Positions 29,389 to 40,157 of a DNA stretch of 61,174 nucleotides are shown here, one piece after another. Origin of the DNA: an uncultured Candidatus Actinomarina sp. (lineage in GTDB: Bacteria > Actinomycetota > Acidimicrobiia > Actinomarinales > Actinomarinaceae); assembly GCA_902595195.1 (NCBI GenBank), contig CACJPC010000002.1, forward strand, positions 106,270-167,443. The letters are read 5' to 3'. The notes beneath the pieces were generated by a model, which saw only the letters and a program-made list of their open reading frames with translations, was not told the DNA's origin and made no database searches. The position numbers were made by a program, and so were the translations under genes. Positions within the stretch are counted from its first letter, which is position 1, and each line of letters opens with the position of its first letter.

Positions 29389-32300
29389 AGATATAAATAG
29401 CATTTTAATAATTGGATCAGGACCAATTGTAATTGGGCAAGCATGTGAGTTTGATTATTCAGGATCACAGGCTGCAAAAGCTCTTAAACAAGAAGGTTAT
29501 AGAGTTATTCTTGTTAACTCAAACCCAGCAACTATTATGACTGATCCAGAAATGGCAGACGCTACATATATTGAACCACTAACTGTAAATTATTTGAAAA
29601 AGATAATTGAGATTGAAAAACCTGATGCTGTCCTACCTACATTAGGTGGGCAAACAGCATTAAATTTATCAATGGAATTAGAAAATGACAATGTATTTGA
29701 TAAAAATGATATTTTACTTTTGGGTGCATCTGCAAAATCTATAGAGATTGCAGAAAATAGGTGGCTTTTTAAAAGTGCTATGGAAAGTGCAGGAATCAAA
29801 ACATTACAAGCTCTATATGTTAAGTCCGTCCAAGAGGGTGTAGCTGCAAGTGAAGATATAGGATTTCCATTAATGCTTAGGCCTTCATTTATTTTAGGTG
29901 GAGGTGGTACAAGTCTTGTTGAAAGCAAAGAAGACTTAGAGAAAAAATTAAAAGATGCATTTAAAGCATCCCCAACACAAGAAGTTCTAATAGAAGAATC
30001 TGTTTATGGATGGAAAGAGTATGAACTTGAGGTAATGAGAGACAGTGATGGAAACGGTGTTATTGTCTGTGGAATTGAAAATTTTGATCCAATGGGCGTT
30101 CATACTGGAGATTCCATTACAGTTGCTCCAATTCAAACTTTGTCTGACAAAGAATATCAAATTATGAGAGACGAAGCTCTACTTTGCTTAGACACAATTG
30201 GGATTGCAACTGGTGGTAGTAACGTTCAATTTGCAGTTAATCCAGAAAATGGTGATAGAAGAATTATAGAAATGAATCCTCGAGTGTCGAGATCTTCAGC
30301 ATTAGCATCTAAAGCAACTGGATTTCCTATTGCAAAATTTGCAGCGTTATTAGCTGTTGGTTACAACCTCACAGAATTAAAAAATGATATTACTGGTTCA
30401 ACACCAGCAAGTTTTGAACCAGTTCAGGACTATGTTGTAGTTAAGATTCCAAGATTTGATTTTCCAAAATTTCCCTCAACAGATGACGTTTTAGGAACAT
30501 CTATGCAAAGTGTAGGTGAGGTTATGTCAATAGCTTCAACTTTCACAGAAAGCTTAACTAAAGCAATTAGATCACTTGAAATAGGTAAAACAGGAATAAG
30601 GAATATTGATAACCGATTTATAAACCTACCAAAAAACCAACTTCAAGAAGAAATTAAAATACCAAGACCGAGAAGAATTTTTGCGATTTTAGAAGCTATT
30701 AGAAGAAACTGGCCAATCGAAGATATAGCTTTATTGTCAAAAGTAGATTTGTGGTTCTTGAGAGAGATTGAAAAAAGTTTTAATGTAAACCCAGAGTCAA
30801 CTCCTGTATCAATTTTAAAAATGCTTGGTTGGACTGATGAAGATCTAGATTCTAAAGAAATAAAGGATGAACTTGAAAATAAGAGAGCTTATAAACTTGT
30901 AGACACTTGTTCAGCAGAATTTTTATCAAAAACTCCATATTTGTACTCCACTTTTGGGACGTCAGACGATGACAGTGCATCAAAGAATAAAAAAGTCGTA
31001 GTCATAGGTTCTGGGCCGAACAGAATTGGACAGGGAATAGAGTTTGATTATTGCTGTGTTCATGGTGTTGAGTCGTTAAAAGAAAATAATTATGAAGCTA
31101 TCATGATTAACTCAAATCCAGAAACTGTTTCTACAGATTATGACACTGCTGACAAATTATATTTTGAACCACTTTCTTGGGATGAAGTTAAAGCAGTATT
31201 AGCAAGAGAAAAACCAGATTCAGTAATTATTCAACTTGGAGGACAAACTCCCCTAAAGCTTGCTAATAAAATCTCTTCAGCAGGTTATAAAATTGCTGGA
31301 TCGTCTCTAGATGTTATAGATGCAACTGAGGATAGAGATTTATTTCAAAAACTTTGCCTATCTTTAAATATTGATCAACCAAAATCAAAAATTTCATTTA
31401 ATGAGGATGAGTTAATCAGTGCAGTGAAAGAAATTACTTATCCTGTGCTGTTAAGACCGAGCTATGTTTTGGGAGGTAGAGCTATGCGTGTTGTTAAAAA
31501 TGATACTGAGTTAAAAAACTATCTATCAATATTGGCAACTGCAGATGATGATGGGAATCCTTTTAGTTCTGGTCCACTGCTTGTTGATCAGTTTCTAACC
31601 GAAACTATTGAAATAGATGTTGATTTAATATCAGATGGAAAAGATGTCTTTATTGCAGGAATTTTAGAGCATTTAGAACCTGCAGGAGTTCATAGTGGAG
31701 ACTCTACTGCTGTTCTTCCACCTTTTAGTATTGCGGATAGCATGATAAAGGAAATTGAAGACAAGAGTACTACACTTGCAAAAGCCCTTGGTGTAAAAGG
31801 GTTATTAAATATTCAATTTGCTATCAAAGATGATACATTATTTATTCTTGAGGCAAATCCAAGAGCTTCTAGAACTATGCCTTTTGTGTCAAAAGTGACA
31901 GGAAACCAAATAATTAAAGCTGGAACCCTTTTGATGCTTGGACATAGTTTGGATTCAATCAAAAAAACTACCAATTATTTGAATAGTTCAACAAATAAAG
32001 TAGCTATTAAAAAAGCTATTTTTCCTTGGTCAAGATTTCCAGCTGAAGATACAATGCTTGGCCCTGAAATGAAAGCAACAGGAGAAGTATTGGGAATTGG
32101 AAAAAGTTTTGGAGTTGCTTTAAATAAAGCTTATGCAGCTGCAGGAGTTGAAATAAATGAAAATGAAAAAGGTATTTTTGTGTCTCTTAGCGATCAAGAA
32201 AAACCTAATTTTATAAAAATTGTAAAAACTTATTCCGACTTAGGATTCAAAATTTATTCAACATACGGGACAGGAGAATACTTAAAAAATAACGATATTC

Positions 32301-32557
32301 ACTCAACTATTGTTGGAAGGGCTGATGAAACCTTTCCAACTTCTTTGACTATTCTTCAAGATAAACTAATTTCACTTGTTATCAATACGCCTACATTTGC
32401 AAACGAATATACAGATGGATGGAAAATTAGGCGACTCTCACATGAAACTGGTGTAGCAGTAGTTTCATCTGTCAGAGAAGCTGAGGCTTTTTTAAAGGCA
32501 TTTTTAGAAACTACAAAGTCTTTTGAGGATATGGAGGCAATACAAAATGTCAGTTAA
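29375..32557 (+). CDS. carB: Carbamoyl phosphate synthase large subunit
   Basis: 1060 aa; [17 protein letters not shown] and [19 protein letters not shown] duplicated ATP-grasp halves. Confidence 0.97.
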   Translation: MPKNKDINSILIIGSGPIVIGQACEFDYSGSQAAKALKQEGYRVILVNSNPATIMTDPEMADATYIEPLTVNYLKKIIEIEKPDAVLPTLGGQTALNLSMELENDNVFDKNDILLLGASAKSIEIAENRWLFKSAMESAGIKTLQALYVKSVQEGVAASEDIGFPLMLRPSFILGGGGTSLVESKEDLEKKLKDAFKASPTQEVLIEESVYGWKEYELEVMRDSDGNGVIVCGIENFDPMGVHTGDSITVAPIQTLSDKEYQIMRDEALLCLDTIGIATGGSNVQFAVNPENGDRRIIEMNPRVSRSSALASKATGFPIAKFAALLAVGYNLTELKNDITGSTPASFEPVQDYVVVKIPRFDFPKFPSTDDVLGTSMQSVGEVMSIASTFTESLTKAIRSLEIGKTGIRNIDNRFINLPKNQLQEEIKIPRPRRIFAILEAIRRNWPIEDIALLSKVDLWFLREIEKSFNVNPESTPVSILKMLGWTDEDLDSKEIKDELENKRAYKLVDTCSAEFLSKTPYLYSTFGTSDDDSASKNKKVVVIGSGPNRIGQGIEFDYCCVHGVESLKENNYEAIMINSNPETVSTDYDTADKLYFEPLSWDEVKAVLAREKPDSVIIQLGGQTPLKLANKISSAGYKIAGSSLDVIDATEDRDLFQKLCLSLNIDQPKSKISFNEDELISAVKEITYPVLLRPSYVLGGRAMRVVKNDTELKNYLSILATADDDGNPFSSGPLLVDQFLTETIEIDVDLISDGKDVFIAGILEHLEPAGVHSGDSTAVLPPFSIADSMIKEIEDKSTTLAKALGVKGLLNIQFAIKDDTLFILEANPRASRTMPFVSKVTGNQIIKAGTLLMLGHSLDSIKKTTNYLNSSTNKVAIKKAIFPWSRFPAEDTMLGPEMKATGEVLGIGKSFGVALNKAYAAAGVEINENEKGIFVSLSDQEKPNFIKIVKTYSDLGFKIYSTYGTGEYLKNNDIHSTIVGRADETFPTSLTILQDKLISLVINTPTFANEYTDGWKIRRLSHETGVAVVSSVREAEAFLKAFLETTKSFEDMEAIQNVS

Positions 32558-33185
32558 ACCAATATTCTTTGCACTAGATGGAAAATCATTATCTGAATTT
32601 GAATTTGAACTAAAGATATTAAAAGATCATATATACGGAGTAAAAGTAGGCCTTGAACTCTTTGTTTCTGAAGGGCCATCTGTTGTAGAAAAGTTAAAAA
32701 AACAAGGGTGGCAAGTTTTTTTAGACCTAAAACTTCATGATATACCAAATACTGTTAAGGAAGCTACAAGAAGTGCAGCGAACCTTGGAGCAGATTTTTT
32801 AACAATTCATATTTCTTCTACTAGCGATGCCTTGATTGAAGCATCAAGTACTAAAGGTAACACTCTCCAAATTCTTGGTGTTAGTAGTGCATTAACTAGT
32901 AGGGCTATGAGTAACTCAGTAAGTGAAGAGGTAAACAAAGAGTTTAAAGAAGCAAAGGAATGTGGTGTTGACGGAGTAATTTGTCCAGCTTCAGAAATAT
33001 CTAAAACAAAAGAGATATTTGATTTAATTGTAACTCCTGGAATACGTCTTAAAAATGATGACAAAAATGACCAAAAAAATTTTGCAACACCTAATTTTGC
33101 AATTAATGAAGGTGCAAAATATATAGTTATGGGAAGATCTATAAGAAATAATCTCGACTACATTATCAATGATTTAGAGTTATGA
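32547..33185 (+). CDS. pyrF: Orotidine 5'-phosphate decarboxylase
   Basis: [34 protein letters not shown]. Start ATG 32547 overlaps carB end. Confidence 0.92.
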   Translation: MSVKPIFFALDGKSLSEFEFELKILKDHIYGVKVGLELFVSEGPSVVEKLKKQGWQVFLDLKLHDIPNTVKEATRSAANLGADFLTIHISSTSDALIEASSTKGNTLQILGVSSALTSRAMSNSVSEEVNKEFKEAKECGVDGVICPASEISKTKEIFDLIVTPGIRLKNDDKNDQKNFATPNFAINEGAKYIVMGRSIRNNLDYIINDLEL

Positions 33186-33859
33186 AAACATTTATTGCAG
33201 CACCATTTGGAAATTATATTAAAACTTCAAATACAATCTCCGTTACTGGAAGCTGGACTATAGAAAAACGTAAAGGTCGTATAAAGCAAATTGTAAAAAC
33301 ACTGAGATACACCAAAAGAGGGTGGGTTAACAAAATAGGCTTAAGAAATCCGGGATTTGAACATGGTATAAAAAATCATAAAAAAAATGAGGTATTTTCA
33401 ATAGCTGGAATTGAGGAAGATGATTGGAAAATTTTTGCTGAATTGATTCCTAGTGATACAAATCTAGAAGTAAATATGTCATGCCCAAATATTGAAAGCC
33501 ACTTTACTTCAGGAATTGAAAACTTCAGTTATGAGTCTCGCCAATGGTATATTGGAAAGATTTCTCCATTAACAACTTTTGATGAGTTAGAAAAATATAT
33601 AAATGAATTTAATTTTAAACAAATCCATGCTTGTAATACTTTGCCCATTGAAAAAGGTGGTTTAAGCGGAAAAGAACTTATCCCATATACTTCTAAATTT
33701 ATTGAGCATATAAAGCAGTACTATCCTCATATTGAGATTATTGCTGGTGGAGGAATATCTGAAAAAAAAGATATTGAGCATTATATTGAGTTAGGCGCAG
33801 ATCATATAAGTCTTGGAACTGTATGTTTCAATCCAGTAAAATTAGGAAGGTTACTATGA
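33182..33859 (+). CDS. pyrD: Compact, divergent dihydroorotate dehydrogenase-like protein
   Basis: 225 aa; VNMSCPN, YIGKISP, HACNTLPIEKGGLSGKEL, IAGGGIS, GADHISLGT; position in pyr operon. Confidence 0.78.
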   Translation: MKTFIAAPFGNYIKTSNTISVTGSWTIEKRKGRIKQIVKTLRYTKRGWVNKIGLRNPGFEHGIKNHKKNEVFSIAGIEEDDWKIFAELIPSDTNLEVNMSCPNIESHFTSGIENFSYESRQWYIGKISPLTTFDELEKYINEFNFKQIHACNTLPIEKGGLSGKELIPYTSKFIEHIKQYYPHIEIIAGGGISEKKDIEHYIELGADHISLGTVCFNPVKLGRLL

Positions 33860-34212
33860 ATTTATTTATTAGAGAAGATTTTATTTCACACGCAGGATTG
33901 CCGTTGACCTGGAAGGTCGAATGTGATGCGTTAAGTGAGGGTGATTACGAAGCGCTTGCAAAAATAGTAAGCGAAAAAATTAAATTTAAAGATGTAGTTG
34001 GTATTCCTCGTGGAGGTATTCCTTTTGAAAATGCCCTTAAACAGTACGCATCTAATGACGAAAATGATCCGTTGTTAATTTGTGACGATGTATATACAAC
34101 TGGTACATCAATGAGAGAGGTTTATCAAGAGGGTGCAATTGGTATTGTGGTTTTTGCAAGGAATGAGATTACAGACGATTGGATTAAAGCAATTTGGCAA
34201 ATGTCAATCTAA
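33856..34212 (+). CDS. pyrE: Compact orotate phosphoribosyltransferase-like protein
   Basis: 118 aa from ATG 33856; PRPP motif PLLICDDVYTTGTSM, VVGIPRGG; ATGA overlap with pyrD. Confidence 0.7.
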   Translation: MNLFIREDFISHAGLPLTWKVECDALSEGDYEALAKIVSEKIKFKDVVGIPRGGIPFENALKQYASNDENDPLLICDDVYTTGTSMREVYQEGAIGIVVFARNEITDDWIKAIWQMSI

Positions 34213-34643
34213 TCTTCTAATTTATTAATTCTCCTTAAATATCTCTCTTCTTGAATTAATGTAGAACCTAAAAAACTTTCAATAATGTCTAAAACATTTT
34301 CTTCATTCATATTATTTGCACCTAAACATAAAACATTTACATCATTATGTTCAACACTTTGTATTGCAGTCTCTTTATCAACTACATTTGAAGCTCTTAT
34401 TCCTTTAATTTTATTAGCGGCAATTGACATGCCTACACCGCTTCCACAAATCAATACTCCTCTAGAGGATTCATTTTTGAGTACAAAGTCACAAGCTTCT
34501 TTTGCAAAGTCTGGAAAGTCACAACTCTCTTCATTATTAGTTCCAAAATCTTTTATGTTAATTTCTCTTTTAAGGTTGTTAACTATATAATTTTTTAATT
34601 TGTATCCAGCATGGTCAGATGCAATTGCTAAATTTTGAATCAT
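34209..34643 (-). CDS. rpiB: Ribose 5-phosphate isomerase B
   Basis: IASDHAGYKLKN, LICGSGVGMSIAANKIKGIRA. Confidence 0.95.
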   Translation of the reverse strand: MIQNLAIASDHAGYKLKNYIVNNLKREINIKDFGTNNEESCDFPDFAKEACDFVLKNESSRGVLICGSGVGMSIAANKIKGIRASNVVDKETAIQSVEHNDVNVLCLGANNMNEENVLDIIESFLGSTLIQEERYLRRINKLED

Positions 34644-36010
34644 TAAATTAATTTTTCTATATTTAAAAGCTCATCAATTTCTTCACTTGAGATCAAGTTT
34701 TTTTCAATTAAAACTTCTTTAATGGTTTTGTTTTGTGACATTGCTTCTTTAGCAACTTCAGCAGATTTGTCATAACCAATTACAGGCACAAGAGCAGTGA
34801 CTAAAATTGAATTTTTTTGAATATTTTCATCAAGTTTTTCTGTATTTGCTTCTAAATCATTAATTAATTTTTTTTCAAATACATCGGTACTAGTAGTCAA
34901 AAGCTCAATACTCTCAAGAAGATTGTGTGCCATAACAGGTAACATTGTATTCAATTCAAAGTTTCCATTTGATGAAGAAAAGGTAATTGTATTGTCATTT
35001 CCTATTACTTGTGCAGAAACTTGCATAACCATTTCAGGTATTACAGGATTAACTTTGCCAGGCATAATTGAAGAGCCTGGCTGCAATGCAGGAATAATTA
35101 GCTCATTCAGTCCAGAGACAGGTCCACTACCCATCCACCTAATGTCATTTGCAATTTTAAACATAGATACAGCAAATGCTTTTAAGCAACCTGACAAATG
35201 AACAACTTCTTCTCTAGATCCCTGGCGAGTAAAATGGTTTTCTACTTCTACAAAATTTATACCTAATGATTTTGAAATCTCTTTTGCAACATCTTTACCA
35301 AAATTATCTGGTGCATTGATTCCTGTACCAACTGCTGTGCCACCAATAGCCAATTTACTGGCATTTACAAGTGACAATTTAATATCTTCAAGTCTCTCTG
35401 ATAAAAGTGCTGCATATCCGCTAAATTCTTGTCCAAGGGAAACAGGCGTTGCATCCATTAGATGGGTGCGTCCATTTTTGTATACTTTTTCCCATTTTTT
35501 AGCTTTATCTTCGAGCGATTGAATTAAACTTTCAACTGCTGGAATCAAATTTTGAACGATTTCTGTTACAGCTGCAACATTAGTAGCTGTTGGAATTACA
35601 TCATTTGATGACTGACTCATGTTTACGTGGTCATTTGGATGAATATTTTCACTTAAACTTTCTGAAGCAATTTTTGAAATTATTTCATTAGCATTCATAT
35701 TTGTTGAGGTGCCTGATCCGGTTTGAAATATATCCACAACAAAATCTTTGTCATAATCACCATCAATTACCTGTTGTGCTGCATCAATAATAGAATCTGC
35801 AAAATTCTTATCTAATAATTTATTATTTTGATTTACTTTTGCACAAGCTTTTTTAATCTCACCTAATGCTTTAATAAAGGATCTAGAAAATCTAAGGTTT
35901 GATATTGGGAAATTATCTACTGCTCTTGCAGTAGAAGCTCCGTATTTAGCATCTATTGGAACTTGAAACTCACCCATTGAGTCTTTTTCAGTTCTAAATT
36001 GTTCTGTCAT
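34643..36010 (-). CDS. fumC: Fumarate hydratase class II
   Basis: GSSIMPGKVNPVIPE signature; FQTGSGTSTNMNANE. Confidence 0.97.
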   Translation of the reverse strand: MTEQFRTEKDSMGEFQVPIDAKYGASTARAVDNFPISNLRFSRSFIKALGEIKKACAKVNQNNKLLDKNFADSIIDAAQQVIDGDYDKDFVVDIFQTGSGTSTNMNANEIISKIASESLSENIHPNDHVNMSQSSNDVIPTATNVAAVTEIVQNLIPAVESLIQSLEDKAKKWEKVYKNGRTHLMDATPVSLGQEFSGYAALLSERLEDIKLSLVNASKLAIGGTAVGTGINAPDNFGKDVAKEISKSLGINFVEVENHFTRQGSREEVVHLSGCLKAFAVSMFKIANDIRWMGSGPVSGLNELIIPALQPGSSIMPGKVNPVIPEMVMQVSAQVIGNDNTITFSSSNGNFELNTMLPVMAHNLLESIELLTTSTDVFEKKLINDLEANTEKLDENIQKNSILVTALVPVIGYDKSAEVAKEAMSQNKTIKEVLIEKNLISSEEIDELLNIEKLI

Positions 36011-36709
36011 TTACTGTTCCTGATATTGAGTGTATCCACCAGAATCGACTTCTTCAATAAGTTCTTTAGATCCTGATTTTACGACATTCCCTTTTACTAC
36101 AATATGAACCCTATCAACATCTAGGTATCTTAAAATTCTTGAGTAATGTGTGACTAATAGATAAGAGGTTTCATCATCTCTGTTTTCATTAATTAAATTA
36201 GCTACTGTCTTAATAGCATCGATATCTAAACCGGAATCAATTTCATCTAATAAAGCTAGTTTTGGTTTTTTTAATGCTAGCTGAAAGAGTTCAGAACGTT
36301 TTTTTTCTCCACCTGACAAATCAACATTGACTTCTCTGTCTAAAAACTTTTCAACGTTAAATTTCTTAGCAACAGAAACTATTTCATCTTCGTTCAATCC
36401 CTCTGTTGAAGCCATAACAAACTCCATTAAAGATACCCCAGGAAGCCCAACGGGATATTGATAGGATTGAAATATTCCATCATCTGATCTTTCAAACTGA
36501 GGTTTTCCTAATATTTCATTGCCATTCAGTGTTGCCTCACCATTAGCTTCAAAATCTGGGTTGCCCATTAAAACATGGCATAAAGTGGATTTACCTGAAC
36601 CATTCGGCCCCATAACTGCGTGAAGCTCTCCTTTACCAATTTCTAAATCCACTCCATTCAAGATTTTTACATCACCAATGTTTGCATATAAATTAGTAAC
36701 CTTAAGCAT
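36011..36709 (-). CDS. sufC: Fe-S cluster assembly ATPase SufC (copy 2)
   Basis: MGPNGSGKSTLCHVLMGNP, LSGGEKKRSELFQLAL, LDEIDSGLDID; downstream of sufB-sufD-Rieske. Confidence 0.92.
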   Translation of the reverse strand: MLKVTNLYANIGDVKILNGVDLEIGKGELHAVMGPNGSGKSTLCHVLMGNPDFEANGEATLNGNEILGKPQFERSDDGIFQSYQYPVGLPGVSLMEFVMASTEGLNEDEIVSVAKKFNVEKFLDREVNVDLSGGEKKRSELFQLALKKPKLALLDEIDSGLDIDAIKTVANLINENRDDETSYLLVTHYSRILRYLDVDRVHIVVKGNVVKSGSKELIEEVDSGGYTQYQEQ

Positions 36710-37016
36710 CTGAATTTTCCTTAATTACTAGAGAGTCTCCTTCAATCTCAGTTGTAAAAACAGTGACTGGTTTTGTAGCTGGTAGCGTTAAGGCTTCACC
36801 AGTTTTCAAATCAAACTCTGCACCATGAAGAGGACACTCTACTTTGCAATCATAAACCTCTCCATCAGCAAGATCTGCTTCAGAATGAGAGCACATGTTT
36901 TGAATAGCGTAATAATCATCATCTACTTTGAATACGGCTACTGTAGTTCCATTTATATCTATTTTTGCAACAGACGTATTTTCAAATTCTGAAAGCTTAA
37001 TTGTATTCACGTTCAC
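36702..37016 (-). CDS. Rieske-type ferredoxin (Suf-associated)
   Basis: CSHSEADL and CPLHGAEFD Rieske cluster motifs. Confidence 0.92.
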   Translation of the reverse strand: MNVNTIKLSEFENTSVAKIDINGTTVAVFKVDDDYYAIQNMCSHSEADLADGEVYDCKVECPLHGAEFDLKTGEALTLPATKPVTVFTTEIEGDSLVIKENSDA

Positions 37017-38170
37017 TTTGCTCTTTCCAGTACATTTATATATTTTTGCATAATTTCTTCAGATACTTTATCAGAGATAGTTTCCCAGCCATCTTCACTG
37101 ATAACTTCATTAAAAAATCCTTTGATTAATAATTTTTCTGCTGAAGTTTTATCAATACCTCTAGACATAACATAATGGTATAAGTTTTCTTCAATAGGTC
37201 CGACAGATGATCCATGCCCACATATAACATCATCACATAGAATTTCCAGATTAGGAACCGACTGAGCACTTGCGGTTTCTGATAGTAATATATTTCTATT
37301 TTCCTGGTGAGATTCTGTTTTTTCAGCACCCTCTGCTATGTGTATTGTTCCTGTAAAAACAGATCTACTTTCATCACCTAGAACTCCCTTGGTTAACATA
37401 TTTGATGTAGTTCTTTTTGCTATATGATTTACAAAAACTCTATTGTCGTGAACTTGAGCTTTCTCTCCAAAATAAACACCGTCTATATTGAATCCTGCTC
37501 CGTCTCCTATTAAGTCGACATCTATCCTATTTCTAGAAAATGAACCACCAGTACTTACAGTATGTATATTGAAAAACCCATCTTTTTCAACCCTTGCAAA
37601 AATCGAATTTATAATATCTATCTCTTTTGGAGTGTCAGCATCAATAATCAATTCCAAATTAGAGTTACTATTTGTTAAAACTTCAATAATTGAATAAACA
37701 TCCGCATTTAAAGAATCTCCGAACTTTATAGATAATTTTGCTGTGACATTATTTTCAACATTTATTCCAATATAGGGAGTTGATAAACCTGTATTTTGTA
37801 GATTGAGTGCAACAAATTCTTGGTTATTTTCTTTAAAGTCAATAATTATTCCACCATTACACTTTTGATATTGTTGCGCCAAAAATCTATCAACAGGTCT
37901 TAAAGCATAATTAGTAATCAATGGCTCAGAAACATCATTCAGATCAGTAACACTAAAAGTCTCATTGTCTTTACAGATAAACTCATTTGAATTAAATACA
38001 ATGTCAAAATCTGTGTTTTCAACTAAATCATTGTTTTCTTCTTCAACTTTGAAATTATTTATTGATTCAGATATGTTTGTGTATTTCCAATCTTCATCTT
38101 TTGTTGATATTTCTTTCAATGAGTCGTAAGGCTCTGAAATTAATTTTTTTGAAAACACTTTATTATTCAA
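37013..38170 (-). CDS. sufD: Fe-S cluster assembly protein SufD
   Basis: C-terminal ICGHGSSVGPIEENLYHYVMSRGI; adjacent to sufB. Confidence 0.92.
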   Translation of the reverse strand: MNNKVFSKKLISEPYDSLKEISTKDEDWKYTNISESINNFKVEEENNDLVENTDFDIVFNSNEFICKDNETFSVTDLNDVSEPLITNYALRPVDRFLAQQYQKCNGGIIIDFKENNQEFVALNLQNTGLSTPYIGINVENNVTAKLSIKFGDSLNADVYSIIEVLTNSNSNLELIIDADTPKEIDIINSIFARVEKDGFFNIHTVSTGGSFSRNRIDVDLIGDGAGFNIDGVYFGEKAQVHDNRVFVNHIAKRTTSNMLTKGVLGDESRSVFTGTIHIAEGAEKTESHQENRNILLSETASAQSVPNLEILCDDVICGHGSSVGPIEENLYHYVMSRGIDKTSAEKLLIKGFFNEVISEDGWETISDKVSEEIMQKYINVLERAK

Positions 38171-38183
38171 TTTTTATGAAACC

Positions 38184-39593
38184 TTAACCTATTGCGCCAG
38201 CTTCTATCATATTAAGTTCTATAAGCTTGTTGAACTCCATTGCATATTCCATAGGCAAGGTTTTGGTAAACTCTTCAACAAAGCCAGCAACAACCATAGA
38301 TGTTGCTTCAGCTTCAGAGAGACCTCTACTCATCAAATAAAATAACTGATCCTCGCCAACTTTTGAAACAGTAGCCTCATGACCAATCTCGGCAGTAGAT
38401 TCTTCAATCTCCATATAAGGATATGTATCGGATCTTGATTTATCATCTAAAATTAACGCATCACATCTTACGAAACTTTTAGCAGTTTCAGACCCATCTT
38501 CTACTCTTACCAAACCTCTGTAAGCACCTCTTCCTCCACCTTTTGAAATAGATTTTGATGTAATTAGTGAAGTAGTGTCTGGAGCCAAATGTACCATCTT
38601 TGCTCCAGTATCTTGATGTTGTCCAGAATTAGCAAAAGCAACAGATAGCACTTCTCCATGAGCACCAGGCTCCATTAGGTAAACTGAAGGATACTTCACA
38701 GTTAATGAAGAACCAATGTTGGCATCAATCCACTCCATTGTTGCATTTGCAAATGCTTGAGCTCGTTTAGTAACTAAATTAAATACATCGTTTGACCAGT
38801 TTTGAATAGTTGTATATCTACATGTTCCAGAAGGTTTTACAATAATTTCAACAACTGCTGAATGTAAAGCATCAGTAGTGTATACAGGAGCAGAACATCC
38901 TTCTATATAGTGTACAGAAGCTCCCTCATCAACAATTATTAGTGTTCTTTCGAACTGACCCATGTTTTCAGCATTAATTCTGAAATAAGCCTGAAGAGGA
39001 TCTTCAATATGTACGCCTTTTGGTACATAAATAAATGATCCTCCTGACCAAACTGCTGAGTTAAGTGCAGCAAATTTATTGTCACCGGGAGGTATTACCG
39101 TTCCAAAATATTCCTGTACAAGCTCTGGATACTCTCTAACAGCAGTGTCCATATCACAAAAAATTACTCCTAATTTTTCAAGATCTTCTCTATTTCTGTG
39201 ATAAACAACTTCACTTTCGTATTGTGCAGTAACGCCAGCAAGATAACTTCTCTCAGCTTCGGGAATGCCAAGTTTTTCATAAGTTTCTTTAATCTCATCA
39301 GGAACCATGTCCCAAGAGTCAGCCTGTTCTTCAGTTGGCTTGATGTAGTAATAAATATCGTCAAAGTTTAAAGAGTCTAATTTTTCTTTAGCTACCCACT
39401 CAGGCATTGGCTTATCTAAAAACCTTTTATATGCTTTCAATCTAAAATCAAGCATCCACTCTGGTTCTTCTTTAATTTCTGACATCTTTCTAATGATGTC
39501 CTCATTAAGACCTTTTTCAGGTTTAAAAACATTTTTCTCAGGGTCAGACCACCCAAGCGAGTATTTTCCTAAATCTATATCAACATTTGCCAT
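38184..39593 (-). CDS. sufB: Fe-S cluster assembly protein SufB
   Basis: [66 protein letters not shown]. Confidence 0.96.
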   Translation of the reverse strand: MANVDIDLGKYSLGWSDPEKNVFKPEKGLNEDIIRKMSEIKEEPEWMLDFRLKAYKRFLDKPMPEWVAKEKLDSLNFDDIYYYIKPTEEQADSWDMVPDEIKETYEKLGIPEAERSYLAGVTAQYESEVVYHRNREDLEKLGVIFCDMDTAVREYPELVQEYFGTVIPPGDNKFAALNSAVWSGGSFIYVPKGVHIEDPLQAYFRINAENMGQFERTLIIVDEGASVHYIEGCSAPVYTTDALHSAVVEIIVKPSGTCRYTTIQNWSNDVFNLVTKRAQAFANATMEWIDANIGSSLTVKYPSVYLMEPGAHGEVLSVAFANSGQHQDTGAKMVHLAPDTTSLITSKSISKGGGRGAYRGLVRVEDGSETAKSFVRCDALILDDKSRSDTYPYMEIEESTAEIGHEATVSKVGEDQLFYLMSRGLSEAEATSMVVAGFVEEFTKTLPMEYAMEFNKLIELNMIEAGAIG

Positions 39594-39674
39594 ACTTTTA
39601 TTGTAATAATGTGCTGGTTCAATCATAAAAAGTATTGATTTAATTTATTTCCTTAAGTAGTTATTATTTTTTAT

Positions 39675-40109
39675 ATGCCAGCAATTTTTATAAATCCCAA
39701 TACTGAAGAACACATAAATTTATTGAATCGTCTAAAAGAACAGAACCAAGATTTAAGAGTTTTTATATCAGACAAAATTGAAAAAGAGTTTATAGAAAAA
39801 TTACCTGGAAAAAAAGCAATAGGCGATATTTACGATGATTCACATATATACACAGCCTCTGAAGGAGCATTTTGTGGAATATTTTACGAAGGCTCAGAAA
39901 ATTCTTTAAGAGAAGTGTTTATAAAGTCAATTAAACAGTCATCATTAAAAAGAATTTTATGGATATCTAATCAGAAAGAATTGGATGAAATCACAGAATT
40001 AAACAACTTAACTTATATTTTTTGTAACAAAGATTCAAATTATGAAGATACTGTTTTGGAATTAGAAGAGATTGATGAAGTAAGTGATAAATTTATCGAT
40101 TTATCCTAA
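39675..40109 (+). CDS. Hypothetical protein (possibly degenerate Rossmann-like)
   Basis: 144-aa ORF in an otherwise empty gap; alternating beta/alpha composition; no motif. Confidence 0.55.
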   Translation: MPAIFINPNTEEHINLLNRLKEQNQDLRVFISDKIEKEFIEKLPGKKAIGDIYDDSHIYTASEGAFCGIFYEGSENSLREVFIKSIKQSSLKRILWISNQKELDEITELNNLTYIFCNKDSNYEDTVLELEEIDEVSDKFIDLS

Positions 40110-40157
40110 AAAAATTTGAACTTAGATTACTAGATTGTAAAGTTGTAAAATTCTCTT

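Noticed and set aside
33182-33859. PyrD as a truncated pseudogene
   Set aside because: Frame is intact, flavin and catalytic motifs are kept, and it has ATGA-type overlaps with both neighbours; compact functional enzyme more likely.
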